Shown: positions 17,574 to 27,156 of the stretch, in pieces
Layout of the letters: every line of letters begins with the position of its first letter
Numbering within the stretch: the first letter of the stretch is position 1
DNA from: CAYQDB01 sp964416195
Lineage (GTDB): Bacteria; Zixibacteria; MSB-5A5; GN15; FEB-12
Length of the DNA: 64,000 bases
Assembly: GCA_964416195.1 (NCBI GenBank)
Contig: CAYQDB010000006.1
Span: forward strand, 87,231-151,230
Reading direction: 5' to 3'
Made by a program: the position numbers and the translations under genes
The notes under the pieces: generated by a model
What the model was told of the DNA's origin: nothing
Database searches by the model: none
What the model saw: the letters and a program-made list of their open reading frames with translations, nothing else

Positions 17574-18842
17574 TCAGGTCTTGCGCTGCTTTTTCTTGGC
17601 CGCCGGAAAGAGGATATTGTTCAGGATCAGCCGGTAGCCGGGGGAGTTCTTGTGAAGGGAGAGGTCTGTTGGTGGGTCGTGCACCATGTGTCGGTAGTCT
17701 TCGGGGTCATGTCCGGATAGAAATGTGAAAGTGCCCCGCCCCAGGTTTCCATGGATATAGCGAACCTCGTCGAAGTTGTCCGGTTGGCCAAGGATGGTCA
17801 CGAACTTCTTCAGCAGCGACTTCCGAAATCCTGTCGTCTGGCCCATAAAGCCATTGATGGTGTTGACATGATCCTGGGTGAGCATCGTGGGAACCGGATC
17901 GAGCTTGGCGGCAAAGTCAAACAGGTAAAAGAAATCGTCCTGCTGGCGGGGGAAACGCACCAGGCGATCCGGGTAGGTATCGATATTGGAATGGCGGTAC
18001 AGCATCGGATCGAGGGTAACAGTGAAGTTTTCGAATGCGAACGTCTTGGTGTAATCCAGTTTTCCCTGAGCTCCGGGATCGACAGGATCGCCGTCAAACT
18101 CCGAGGGGACAATGTCGACTCCATCGGCGGCGAGGGCGATGTCGATCGTTTCCGGGGCCGAACACATCGAAAACAAGAACCCTCCCCGTCGGACGTAGTC
18201 GTAGACAGCCTTCGCCACATCCAATTTCATCAGGGATACTTTGTTGTAGCCGAGCTTTCTGGCCATCTTCTCATCGGTTCTGACTTGAGCCTGGTACCAG
18301 AGTTCGTTACGAAAGGCGGCGTAGAACTTCCCATACTGGCCGGTGAAGTCCTCGTGGTGGCAGTGAAGCCAGTCGTACTCCTCAAGCTCGCCCGATAAAA
18401 CTTTCTCATCATAAATCAGATCATACTTGATCTCGGCATAGTTCAATGCAAGTGTGACGGCGTCATCCCAGGGTTCGGCATAAGATGGAGAATAAACGGC
18501 TATCTTGGGTGCTTTTTCTAACTCCACCCGTTCCATGTTTTCGACTTCTATCTCTCGGAAGATATCAGCCACCTGGCCAGAAGTGACCTGTTCGTAGGAT
18601 ACCCCCATCAGCAGGCAGAGGTTGACGGTTTCAGGGGAGTCATCAAGCAGGAAGGAGCCCCCGCGGTAGTTGAGGAGCCATTCTCCTTTGTGGCCTTTCT
18701 CGAGCCACTTATAGACCACCCCGTACGCCTTGAGGTGGTCGGTCTGGCTTTCATTCATTGGAATCAGTAGCGAAGCCGCCGCTACCTTTATAGGAATGAG
18801 CGGCAGTAAGAGAAAAAGGCCTAATGTACATAACTTGCGCAT
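17574..18842 (-). CDS. Secreted protein of a conserved FCB family (often mislabelled asparagine synthetase B)
   Basis: About 422 residues from ATG 18842; an ATG further upstream (18899) would put about 19 cysteine-rich residues before the signal peptide MRKLCTLGLFLLLPLIPIKV. The mature protein begins ASLLIPMNESQTDHLKAYGV, and contains EWLLNYRGGSF and a long C-terminal region with HCHHEDFTGQYGKF and TFTFLSGHDPEDYRH. I recognise this as a family present across Bacteroidota and relatives, where it carries a doubtful asparagine synthetase B label; no glutaminase or synthetase motif is visible. Periplasmic; function unknown. The segment GGFLFSMCSAPETIDIAL looks like a flavodoxin- or glutaminase-like strand-turn. 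Confidence 0.68.
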   Translation of the reverse strand: MRKLCTLGLFLLLPLIPIKVAAASLLIPMNESQTDHLKAYGVVYKWLEKGHKGEWLLNYRGGSFLLDDSPETVNLCLLMGVSYEQVTSGQVADIFREIEVENMERVELEKAPKIAVYSPSYAEPWDDAVTLALNYAEIKYDLIYDEKVLSGELEEYDWLHCHHEDFTGQYGKFYAAFRNELWYQAQVRTDEKMARKLGYNKVSLMKLDVAKAVYDYVRRGGFLFSMCSAPETIDIALAADGVDIVPSEFDGDPVDPGAQGKLDYTKTFAFENFTVTLDPMLYRHSNIDTYPDRLVRFPRQQDDFFYLFDFAAKLDPVPTMLTQDHVNTINGFMGQTTGFRKSLLKKFVTILGQPDNFDEVRYIHGNLGRGTFTFLSGHDPEDYRHMVHDPPTDLSLHKNSPGYRLILNNILFPAAKKKQRKT

Positions 18843-18952
18843 GATTGAAAGGTACACACAAAACCAGTAATGGCAATCAAAGATTCTACACTTGCACAAT
18901 AGCAGAGTTTCAGGCTGAATGGAGTGTCGCGGTTACTCGATGCTGGAGGGGC

Positions 18953-21364
18953 TCAGAATTGGCTTTCAACGGTCCATGAGAATCTATTGGTCTTGTAGTT
19001 TGATAACTGCCAGGTGAAGTTAACTTTGAAAAACAGCGGCAGCAGTCTTCCAATGCCGAAGCCCAGCTCGGTATAAGGCTTTCGTGCGCTATGAACGTCG
19101 CTGTCGCCGGGTTGAGCGGGATGGTTTTTGAAGTCGGTCCAGAAAGCGCCGCCGTGGATACTCAGTGTGAGAGGGATGTTTTTGATTAGCGGCAGACCGC
19201 TCTTGCGGAAGAGGGTACGTTTGAAATCATGAACGGCGTAGACAGCAATCGCCCGACTACCGGCGAAGTTTGTTTCTCCGAGAGTCTTGAAATACGTCTG
19301 TTGGTCCAAAAGTCCCGCTCCAAAGTCGACGGTAAAATACTTCTGCGGAGGTAGGATTCTGTCTGAAGCGCCTGCATACAATTCTATTCTGCTGATACCA
19401 AGCCCCAGGGTTCGCTGGCGTCGATATAACCACACATAATATCGGGCAAAATCAAAGTCGTTGTCGATTATATCCGGGGAGGCGATCTCGGCGCCAACGG
19501 CAAAAAGAATATACGATGATGAATAGTCTATGCGTTCCTCTCCCTTGTACCTCCATCGTGCTCGTGAATCATAGCTGAGGCGGCCTGAGATTGAGCGGAG
19601 TTTGCCATTGGTGATTTTGGGATTGGTGCGATACTTTTTCGTTTCTCTGAACAGGCTGTACTCTGTGCTATTTGAAACGGAATACTGATTATAGTCTTGA
19701 TAGGCAATGGCCAGCTTTGTTCGCCCAACCACCTTGGTCGAGAGTGAAATGTTGAACCCTTTTTCAAGGTAGTAGTCAAAAGGGTTGGTCTTGTTGGCCA
19801 GCGCTGTTAAGGTTGGGTTAGCCGTTCGACTTGAGATAATGGTTGGGAGATGTGTGATCTCATCATGGTATTCCCCTCCGATTTTAAACTTCTGACGCCT
19901 GGAGAGAGTGTAGGAAAATCCGTAATTATGCTGCCAGTACTCGCCGGAGAAAGCGTAACCAGATTTGAGCTTCAGTTCCGTATTGGGAACAAGCTTATCC
20001 AGTGTGACGCCGGCCCCGAGATAGGCCCCTTCGACACGATTGAAATGGAAAAAATCATAGCCGTTGCCGCCCATACCAACAAAGAGTGCTCCCAATCCCA
20101 GCCGTAGGAGCTTCTTGGGAAGCGGCTTTGGCGCGTTGGAAATGGAATCGATTCTCTGAAAGCCCCTGATTTCTTCGGGCGTCAGTGGGATGAGCTGGCC
20201 GGCGTTCCAGGTGGCAGAGTCAATGTCGTCGGCATTTTCAGCCACCTCAAACTCAAACTCATCAAATGTACCATCGGGATGCTCCGTGTTCAAAGTGAAA
20301 TTATGTAAGGCAACAATGTAGTCAAATGACATTTTGGGAATACCGGGGATCGGGATATCTGCCAGCCCTGTGAAGTCTATCTCGACAGGCATCCAGTACC
20401 TATCTTCAAACTGGGCGTAATGCTGGCTGTAACGAGGGTTAATCACATATGGGATATCGAATGCCTCGTTGAATCCGACATCAAACCCCACCACGGCAAA
20501 AGTTGAATCTTTGATGTCAATAGTACCGGCAAAAAGAGGATCAGTGTCGCTCTTGGGTTCAACCTCAAGCCGGAATACCCGCTGGCTATCAATATAAATC
20601 GTGTCAAGCAGATAGTAATTGTAGTAATCGAGCGCATCTTTGGCAGTTGGGGAAACGACTAAATACTCGCCAAAGTCCAGACGATTCTTGTTGAAGTTCG
20701 TTAACTCTCCAACAGAGGTAAGGACTTCGGCCCCTTGCAGATTTGAAGAGAGCTTTCGTGCTGTGACAATTTCCTTGTATGTGTGCGGATATTCCCAGTG
20801 GGAGACAAGCTGGCTTTCCGTGATAAGCATTATGTTGCTGGAGTCATCTTTGGCAGTGTCACAAACCACCAGTTTGCTGTATGCCTCAAAGCTGTAGGCA
20901 TGTATCTCGGCTAAGATTTCGTCCTTGCGAGCGATGGCTTCAAGAATGATTTTCTGCGCCGGGTCATAAGCGCGCTGATATACTCTCATCCCTGGTAGCT
21001 GAATAAGGGACGGGCGAAGCCGCACATCCTGAACGACAATGGAATCCGCGGTGTTGAGTTGTAAGCGCTTGGAGTAGTATGCTACGTGACTGAATTTCAA
21101 CTGATAGGCACCTTCCGGTAGTCGCAGGCGATATTGCCCATGCTTGTTGGCGAGCATCGACTGACCAGTTCCTTCGACCCGAACGGTGGCAAATGGCACC
21201 GGCTCGCCGGTCTCTTCGTCATAGACTGTGCCCTTGATCACCCCACCGAGCGCGATCTCCCCGGAAAAGAGGAGCAGAGCAAGCACCAACAGGATGTGAG
21301 GGAGCAAACCCCTCGTTACGCGGGAGTGGTGGTTTGTTGATCCTTTTACTGCGGCGCAATGCAT
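18953..21364 (-). CDS. DUF5686-type outer-membrane protein with carboxypeptidase-regulatory-like N-domain
   Basis: 803 residues. Signal peptide (LLPHILLVLALLLFSG), then a CarboxypepD_reg-like beta-sandwich (VIKGTVYDEETGEPVPFATV through about residue 115), a middle region with FAGTIDIKDSTFAVVGFDVG typical of DUF5686, and a C-terminal half rich in alternating amphipathic strands ending in FSWTVESQF. The terminal Phe fits an outer-membrane beta-barrel. Widespread in Bacteroidota; proposed to be surface barrel proteins but without a proven role. It is not a TonB receptor: no plug domain or TonB box seen. Confidence 0.82.
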   Translation of the reverse strand: MHCAAVKGSTNHHSRVTRGLLPHILLVLALLLFSGEIALGGVIKGTVYDEETGEPVPFATVRVEGTGQSMLANKHGQYRLRLPEGAYQLKFSHVAYYSKRLQLNTADSIVVQDVRLRPSLIQLPGMRVYQRAYDPAQKIILEAIARKDEILAEIHAYSFEAYSKLVVCDTAKDDSSNIMLITESQLVSHWEYPHTYKEIVTARKLSSNLQGAEVLTSVGELTNFNKNRLDFGEYLVVSPTAKDALDYYNYYLLDTIYIDSQRVFRLEVEPKSDTDPLFAGTIDIKDSTFAVVGFDVGFNEAFDIPYVINPRYSQHYAQFEDRYWMPVEIDFTGLADIPIPGIPKMSFDYIVALHNFTLNTEHPDGTFDEFEFEVAENADDIDSATWNAGQLIPLTPEEIRGFQRIDSISNAPKPLPKKLLRLGLGALFVGMGGNGYDFFHFNRVEGAYLGAGVTLDKLVPNTELKLKSGYAFSGEYWQHNYGFSYTLSRRQKFKIGGEYHDEITHLPTIISSRTANPTLTALANKTNPFDYYLEKGFNISLSTKVVGRTKLAIAYQDYNQYSVSNSTEYSLFRETKKYRTNPKITNGKLRSISGRLSYDSRARWRYKGEERIDYSSSYILFAVGAEIASPDIIDNDFDFARYYVWLYRRQRTLGLGISRIELYAGASDRILPPQKYFTVDFGAGLLDQQTYFKTLGETNFAGSRAIAVYAVHDFKRTLFRKSGLPLIKNIPLTLSIHGGAFWTDFKNHPAQPGDSDVHSARKPYTELGFGIGRLLPLFFKVNFTWQLSNYKTNRFSWTVESQF

Positions 21365-21614
21365 GTGAGCAAGAGTCTACAGATTCCGTGCCATTAAGTC
21401 AACCCTATGAATTGGTAGTTAGTTACGAACATTCTCCAGTTTAGTTTCGAGTATGATTGACACACCAGGAAACAATTTTTTTTGCACGAAAGATAAACTG
21501 GTGGTTGGTTAGTTTGAAAATATCCGGTTTTGACAGATTTGTCAATCATGTTAACCTGCCTATATGCGAAAGCGGTCACGAAAAAAGAAGCGGCCACTGG
21601 TAGAGGAAAGAGAA

Positions 21615-22127
21615 TCATGATTCCAATATGTTCCATTTCCGCTCTAACTGATCTATGTTTCTATCCAGCCACACGATTCTGCTGTGAGTGCCGGAATTCA
21701 CCACTATCGTTCGATCAACCGAACTACCAGATTTGTAGAGGTAAGGGTGCAGACTTCTATATTCTGGCTGTATTACAATGAATTCGATCAATTCATCCGT
21801 CACATCTTTGCCTTCTTGTGCGTTATCTCTATACCATTGGGCAACGCGCACCATCATTGCCCGCCAATCCTTGATAAGTTGACGCCGACGTTGCTCAATT
21901 TGTTCCTGTCTGTTATGTTGATGGCGTATACGGGTTAGCTTGTCGTGGATGGTGATTGCGATAGCTAATAGCAAAAATACCACACCCCAACCCCAACCCG
22001 GCACAAAATCCAACCATTTAAGAAAGGTCGTCATGCCTGCAATCTTCTCAGGTAGATCAGCAATAAAGCTGAGCACTGAAAGGACAACAGAACAAGTAGT
22101 AAATATCCAGACAGACCGCTTACCCAT
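21615..22127 (-). CDS. Small membrane protein of unknown function
   Basis: 170 residues. Two hydrophobic segments (VWIFTTCSVVLSVLSFIADL and FVPGWGWGVVFLLLAIAITI), then a charged helical region (HNRQEQIEQRRRQLIKDW) and a soluble C-terminus. ATG 22127 is preceded by AGGGAC. Base composition is more A+T-rich than the neighbours, and it resembles the arrangement of the 208-residue protein at 35186 (membrane segments plus cytoplasmic helical tail). No family recognised; possibly horizontally acquired. Confidence 0.55.
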   Translation of the reverse strand: MGKRSVWIFTTCSVVLSVLSFIADLPEKIAGMTTFLKWLDFVPGWGWGVVFLLLAIAITIHDKLTRIRHQHNRQEQIEQRRRQLIKDWRAMMVRVAQWYRDNAQEGKDVTDELIEFIVIQPEYRSLHPYLYKSGSSVDRTIVVNSGTHSRIVWLDRNIDQLERKWNILES

Positions 22128-22201
22128 GTCCCTAAGATAATCCGCCCGCTCTTTTCAGCCAAGAAATTCATACTGACCCACTACTGATAAATTTGAACTG
22201 C

Positions 22202-22229
22202 TTGAACTCGGTGCCAAATTGCATATATT
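22202..22229 (+). promoter_or_regulatory. Candidate promoter of the menaquinone operon
   Basis: TTGAAC (22202-22207), 16-bp spacer, TATATT (22224-22229), about 50 bp upstream of the menG start. It matches the sigma70 consensus at 4/6 and 5/6 positions. No experimental support; FCB promoters can differ from this consensus. Confidence 0.35.
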
Positions 22230-22280
22230 GGCTGGCGTGATAGGCTCCGCCATCTTTCAATTACAAAGGTTGACCTGCGC

Positions 22281-23081
22281 ATGAGGTCGGATGCGACACG
22301 AAATGGGGTAGAAAAAGTCGTGGACGGATCCTGTCCCTCCGACAACGAGGCTATCCCTTCGCGCGCTGGCGTCTGGCGGATGTTTGACCGGGTTGCCAAT
22401 CGCTATGACCTGCTGAATCGGCTTTTGTCGCTTCGCCAGGATGTTGTCTGGCGCAACAAACTGGCGAAGTATCTTCCTGATCATTCTGAACAAGAAGTAT
22501 TGGATATTGCCACTGGAACCGCTGATGTTCTTCTTTCTTTGTTTAGGAGATGCGACAAGATCGAGTTCGCGGTTGGGATCGACATGGCCGAAAAGATGCT
22601 TCAGTTAGGCCGAGGAAAAGCTGCTACTGACGGGCTCAGCAATCGGATTTCTTTTGTCCGCACTGATGCTGAGCGCCTCCCTTTTACCGATGCCAGCTTC
22701 GATGCTGTGACGATTGCCTTTGGGATCAGGAATGTGACCGACCTGTCCAAGGCGTTTGCGGAGATGCGCCGGGTTCTCAAGCCGGGAGGAAGAGCGCTGA
22801 TTCTTGAATTCTCTCTTCCCCGCAACAGAATTATCCGCGGGTTGTACCTGGTTTACTTCCGCCACATTTTGCCCCTTCTGGGAGCAGTGATCTCAGGTGA
22901 TAGATGGGCCTATATGTACTTGAACAAGACGGTTGAGACTTTCCCGTTTGGTGAGGAGTTTTGTGACCTGATACAGCAGGCCGGGTTTACCGGAGTACAG
23001 GCGATTCCGTTGACATTTGGCATCGCTACTATCTACCACGGCGGCAAGCCAGCAAACCAGCAAAATGCTTCTACTTGCTGA
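22281..23081 (+). CDS. menG: Demethylmenaquinone methyltransferase
   Basis: 266 residues with an N-terminal extension of about 30 residues before VWRMFDRVANRYDLLNRLLS. Class I SAM methyltransferase: VLDIATGTADVLLSL (motif I), SFDAVTIAFGIRNVTDLSKA and LKPGGRALILEFSLP are UbiE/MenG signatures. It methylates demethylmenaquinone in the last step of the pathway. As no ubiquinone genes are nearby and it heads a run of men genes, MenG is the better name than UbiE. A candidate promoter lies about 50 bp upstream. Confidence 0.95.
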   Translation: MRSDATRNGVEKVVDGSCPSDNEAIPSRAGVWRMFDRVANRYDLLNRLLSLRQDVVWRNKLAKYLPDHSEQEVLDIATGTADVLLSLFRRCDKIEFAVGIDMAEKMLQLGRGKAATDGLSNRISFVRTDAERLPFTDASFDAVTIAFGIRNVTDLSKAFAEMRRVLKPGGRALILEFSLPRNRIIRGLYLVYFRHILPLLGAVISGDRWAYMYLNKTVETFPFGEEFCDLIQQAGFTGVQAIPLTFGIATIYHGGKPANQQNASTC

Positions 23082-23111
23082 AAGGGAGATTTGCCAAGGG
23101 ATAGGCAGTAT

Positions 23112-24515
23112 ATGTCAGGGAGACTAAAAGAACACACGGCGTGCGACCTCGAACAAGCCAAGGTGTTGATGGCGGACAGGATCAGGGATGCCTGTGCTTC
23201 GCATGCCTCACCGGTTCGCTCTCCGCTTGAATCAGCCGTTGTCAGGTTGGAGATTGCCGTTGAAGACCTTCAACCTCTGCCGTGGCTTGCCGCCCAAAAA
23301 TGTCCCGCCAAGACCTACTGGTCAAGCCGGGAGAGTGGCTTCGAGATGGCCGGTGTAGGAGTGGCGGATATTATTTCGGAAAAGAGCAGCGTTGATTATG
23401 GTCTGTTGCACAAGAGGTTGTGGGGATTACTTAAAGTACATCATGATGAAGTACGGTACTATGGGGGGTTGAGATTCGACGCCAGAGATACAGGCTCCCG
23501 TGATGCCCTGTGGAGCAAGTTCGGAACATATCGGTTCGTTGTGCCCCGCTTTGAGTTGTCCCGTCAATCGGGTCTAACACGCTTCGTATGCAATATCGTG
23601 TTCGCCGGAGACAGACTGGTCGGCGACAGAATCCTGGACGAACTCGGAGACATAATCTCTCTTGTTGATTCACGTAATACAGAAATCCCCCACATAGTAG
23701 CTCGCTCCGACTGTCCTGATGAGAGAGGGTGGGACGTGGCGTTTGAGACCGCTCTTGAATCCATCGATAAAACAGAGTTGGAGAAGCTCGTGCTGGCGCG
23801 GCAAACATCGTTTGAACTTTCGTCTCTGGTGAATCCCATCCGGCTATTACAGCGCCTAAGGCAAGTGACTCCAGGGTGCTGCCATTTCTGTTTCCAGCTT
23901 GACGACAACTTTGCTTTTGTCGGGGCTACACCGGAGCGGCTGTATCAGCGCGCCAAGCGAACAATAAAGAGCGAGGCTGTTGCCGGTACCCGTCCCCGAG
24001 GAGTATCCGAGGATACCGACATAGCTCTGGGGAAGGAGCTTCTTCAGTCCGAGAAGGAGATGCGGGAACATCGATATGTGGTTGATACTGTGGGGGAAGC
24101 GCTGACGCGTCTATGTGAGGCTTCAAACCGCGAGGGGGATGTCTCCTTGCTGAAACTGGCTACAGTTCAGCATCTGATAACCCGCTTCGAGGGGAGGCTT
24201 GCTGCCGACATTGCTGATGCTGATATTCTGCGCGCGCTGCACCCGACTCCGGCGGTAGGCGGGTATCCATCGGGCCTCGCAGTTGAGAAAATACACGAGA
24301 TAGAACCCTTTGACCGGGGATGGTATACTGGGCCGGTCGGCTGGGTGGGGAATGATTCCGCCGAGTTTGCAGTTGCTATTCGTTCTGGCCTGGTTGCTGG
24401 CGACAGGCTTCATCTTTTTGCCGGAGCCGGGATTGTAGAGGGCTCCACTGCCGAAAGCGAGTGGAGTGAGATTGAAAACAAACTAAGTAGCTTCACCAAG
24501 GTTTTTGATGCCTGA
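23112..24515 (+). CDS. menF: Isochorismate synthase
   Basis: 467 residues from ATG 23112 (a TTG at 23091 preceded by AAGGGAG is a credible alternative). Converts chorismate to isochorismate, first committed step to menaquinone. The C-terminal chorismate-binding domain has AVAGTRPRGVSEDTDIALG, LHPTPAVGGYPSGLAVEKI and GWYTGPVGWVGNDSAEFAVA, with the Mg-binding glutamates in GIVEGSTAESEWSEIENKL. The catalytic lysine region is ELEKLVLARQ. Its stop overlaps menD by one base (TGATG). Confidence 0.95.
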   Translation: MSGRLKEHTACDLEQAKVLMADRIRDACASHASPVRSPLESAVVRLEIAVEDLQPLPWLAAQKCPAKTYWSSRESGFEMAGVGVADIISEKSSVDYGLLHKRLWGLLKVHHDEVRYYGGLRFDARDTGSRDALWSKFGTYRFVVPRFELSRQSGLTRFVCNIVFAGDRLVGDRILDELGDIISLVDSRNTEIPHIVARSDCPDERGWDVAFETALESIDKTELEKLVLARQTSFELSSLVNPIRLLQRLRQVTPGCCHFCFQLDDNFAFVGATPERLYQRAKRTIKSEAVAGTRPRGVSEDTDIALGKELLQSEKEMREHRYVVDTVGEALTRLCEASNREGDVSLLKLATVQHLITRFEGRLAADIADADILRALHPTPAVGGYPSGLAVEKIHEIEPFDRGWYTGPVGWVGNDSAEFAVAIRSGLVAGDRLHLFAGAGIVEGSTAESEWSEIENKLSSFTKVFDA

Positions 24516-26278
24516 TGTTGACTGAGTTTTCCAGCCTGAATGCTCTTTGGGCGAGTCTGATTGTTGAGGAGCTGGTACGCAACCGGGTCGACTACTTTTG
24601 TCTGTCACCCGGTTCTCGAAACTCTCCTCTAACCGTGGCGATAGCCCATAACAAGAATGCCCACAGTGTTATCCATTATGATGAAAGAGGAACAGCTTTT
24701 CATGCTTTGGGGTATGCACGTGCCACCCGTCGCCCGGCAGTTTTAGTCTGCACTTCCGGCACGGCTGCGGCCGATTTCATGCCGGCAGTAATCGAAGCCT
24801 CGATGGACATGGTGCCGCTGATTGTCCTCACTGCCGACCGACCACCTGAACTTCGCTACACCGGCGCCAACCAAACGATTGACCAGGTAAAGCTCTATGG
24901 CAGCTATGTGCGATGGTTTTGTGATCTGCCATGCCCTGGCGCGGACATTGAGCCGCAGTTTGTGCTGACGACCATTGACAACGCTGTCTACCGTGCAACC
25001 CGATCGCCCGCCGGGCCGGTGCATATTAATTGTATGTTCCGCGAGCCGCTGGCGCCGATTGGACCAAAAAAAGATTTCAGCCATTATCTATCCGGCATCA
25101 AACGGTGGGGGAAAGGTCAAAAACGTTACACAGAATATACGAATGCTCCCAGCGCTCCAGGTGCCGAGGCCATTGCAGAAGCAGCAGTGATTGTAAGTGA
25201 GACTGATAGGGGGATTCTCGTAGTGGGCAGGCTCCACAGAAGTGAGGAACAAGAAGCAGTCAAAAGAGTGGCTCGCTACCTCAACTGGCCGACTTTTCCC
25301 GATATCGCCTCCGGTCTGCGGTTGGGGGCTGCCGATGACAACATCATCGCTTATTTCGATCAATTATTGCTGTCGGAAAGACTTGCGGAGGCTGATAAAT
25401 CTCACACCATACTTCATTTCGGCGGTATACCGGTCTCGAAGCGGCTGCAGCAGTTCATAGAAAAGAGTCGCCCGGAGAACTATATAATTGTGGCAAACCA
25501 CCCGTGGTGCCATGACCCCGGGTACCGGGTGACAATGCGCATAGAGACCGGCATCAGCGAATTCTGTGAGGCGCTCGTTGCAAATCTGGAAAACCAAAAA
25601 CGTACATCGTGGCTTGATGGATTTGTTGGCCGATCGCACCTTCTCAAACAGGTCTTAAAAGACACAATCGACAACGAGGATGCATTAAGCGAACCGGCTG
25701 TAGCAAGATTGATCTCACAAAATATCCAGCAGGGTTCGGGCCTTTTTCTGGCCAGTAGTATGCCGATTCGGGACATGGACATGTATGCTGACCTGTATGG
25801 TCCAGCAGTTACAGTGGGATGCAATCGAGGAGCCAGCGGAATCGACGGCACCATCGCCTCAGCGTCCGGGTTTGCGCGAGGGTTGGACAAGCCCACGACA
25901 CTGCTGATCGGGGACCTGGCTTTCCTCCACGATGTGAATTCACTCGCGCTGCTAAAATCACTTGTGCACCCGCTTATTATTGTGGTGATAAACAATGATG
26001 GCGGAGCTCTCTTTTCCTTTTTGCCGATTGCGCAAATGAAAGAGGTGTTTGAACCCTTCTTTGGAACTCCGCACGGCTTTAGTTTTGACAAAGCAGCCGC
26101 AATGTTTGGGCTTGATTACTATTGTCCTGATTCTAAAGAGTCGTTTCTTACATCCTACCGATCAGTGCAGCAAAAAAACTGTTCGGCCATCATTGAGGTA
26201 AAGAGCGATCGAAGTGAAAACTATCGGTTTCATCAAACGCTGCAAAAGAAGATCATTTCAGCACTGGATAACCTTTAG
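24515..26278 (+). CDS. menD: SEPHCHC synthase (MenD)
   Basis: 587 residues, ThDP-dependent. Adds a succinyl semialdehyde unit from 2-oxoglutarate to isochorismate. N-terminal domain with FCLSPGSRNSPLTVA and YDERGTAFHALGYARATRRP (catalytic Glu), CTSGTAAADFMPAV, and ADRPPELRYTGANQTIDQ. The ThDP-binding GDLAFLHDVNSLALL to VVINNDGGALFSFLP region is present around residues 470-500. The start overlaps the menF stop by one base and the stop abuts menH, which indicates tight coupling. Confidence 0.97.
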   Translation: MLTEFSSLNALWASLIVEELVRNRVDYFCLSPGSRNSPLTVAIAHNKNAHSVIHYDERGTAFHALGYARATRRPAVLVCTSGTAAADFMPAVIEASMDMVPLIVLTADRPPELRYTGANQTIDQVKLYGSYVRWFCDLPCPGADIEPQFVLTTIDNAVYRATRSPAGPVHINCMFREPLAPIGPKKDFSHYLSGIKRWGKGQKRYTEYTNAPSAPGAEAIAEAAVIVSETDRGILVVGRLHRSEEQEAVKRVARYLNWPTFPDIASGLRLGAADDNIIAYFDQLLLSERLAEADKSHTILHFGGIPVSKRLQQFIEKSRPENYIIVANHPWCHDPGYRVTMRIETGISEFCEALVANLENQKRTSWLDGFVGRSHLLKQVLKDTIDNEDALSEPAVARLISQNIQQGSGLFLASSMPIRDMDMYADLYGPAVTVGCNRGASGIDGTIASASGFARGLDKPTTLLIGDLAFLHDVNSLALLKSLVHPLIIVVINNDGGALFSFLPIAQMKEVFEPFFGTPHGFSFDKAAAMFGLDYYCPDSKESFLTSYRSVQQKNCSAIIEVKSDRSENYRFHQTLQKKIISALDNL

Positions 26279-27097
26279 ATGGTTATGAACTCTCCCTACA
26301 CCTTTCACTTTATACAGGCTGGAGACAACTCAAACCCTCCGGTTCTCTTTTTGCACGGTTTCCTTGGAAGCGCCCAGGACTGGTGTGATATCGCTACTCC
26401 CATTTCAGAAGGCCATTGGTGTATCGCCATTGACCTCCCCGGACATGGCAAAACGGTTGTGAATGGATCGGAGGGAAACTATCGGATGGAGAACTGCACC
26501 AACGGACTTGTCCACTTTCTGGATAGCCTCGGCATTGACAAATGTAACATCGTTGCCTATTCCATGGGCGGAAGGCTGGCCTTGTACATGGTTATCAATT
26601 TTCCAAACAGATTTGAACGAGTCGTATTAGAATCGGCCTCACCTGGCCTTAAAACAGAACAGGAAAGACAAGATCGCCGGGCACGCGACAACATACTTGC
26701 TAAACGGCTCGAAAAGGATTCTCTGGAGCAGTTCTTGAACGAGTGGTATGATCAGCCACTCTTTGCAACGCTCAAGCAGGATAAGAAGTGGTTCGCCCGA
26801 TTCTTGACTAATCGAATCGACAACAGCAAAAGTGGTTCTACCACTGGCTTGGCCACTTCGCTGCGGATGATGGGTACAGGCGTCCAGCCGTCACTCTGGG
26901 ATCAGCTCAAGAAAATACAGGCTCGCCTCCTCTTGATAGTGGGCGAAAAGGATGATAAATTTAAAAGGATTGCCGCTGAGATGGCGCCGAGGTGTCCGAA
27001 GGCGTCAATCTATATTGTGGAAGACGCCGGGCACAATGTCCACTGGGAAAAAGCGGGAGAGTATGCCCGGCTAGTGAAGGGTTTTTTATCTTCATAA
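26279..27097 (+). CDS. menH: SHCHC synthase-like alpha/beta hydrolase (MenH)
   Basis: 272 residues, alpha/beta hydrolase. LFLHGFLGSAQDW (oxyanion loop), IDLPGHGKTV, AYSMGGRLAL (nucleophile Ser), VGEKDDKF (Asp) and AGHNVHWEKA (His) give a full triad. Its place directly after menD, with the ATG touching the menD stop, identifies it as MenH, which eliminates pyruvate from SEPHCHC to give SHCHC. An in-frame ATG two codons later could also be used. Confidence 0.92.
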   Translation: MVMNSPYTFHFIQAGDNSNPPVLFLHGFLGSAQDWCDIATPISEGHWCIAIDLPGHGKTVVNGSEGNYRMENCTNGLVHFLDSLGIDKCNIVAYSMGGRLALYMVINFPNRFERVVLESASPGLKTEQERQDRRARDNILAKRLEKDSLEQFLNEWYDQPLFATLKQDKKWFARFLTNRIDNSKSGSTTGLATSLRMMGTGVQPSLWDQLKKIQARLLLIVGEKDDKFKRIAAEMAPRCPKASIYIVEDAGHNVHWEKAGEYARLVKGFLSS

Positions 27098-27106
27098 CGA
27101 AGGAGT

Positions 27107-27127
27107 TGTCACGCGGGTTGCATGACA
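27107..27127 (+). other. Hairpin in the menH-menB gap
   Basis: TGTCACGC and GCATGACA pair over a GGGTT loop with one C.A mismatch. It resembles the perfect hairpin at 797-820 (read on its minus strand), with differences in the stem that are mostly compensated. It occupies half of the 56-bp menH-menB gap; no terminator T-tract follows. Confidence 0.45.
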
Positions 27128-27156
27128 GCACCTTTGAATAAATAGCGAGGTAGATG

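Noticed and set aside
17751..18398. A 215-codon plus-strand frame opposite the secreted protein gene
   Set aside because: It is antisense to a gene with a clear signal peptide and family; no ribosome binding site or domain.
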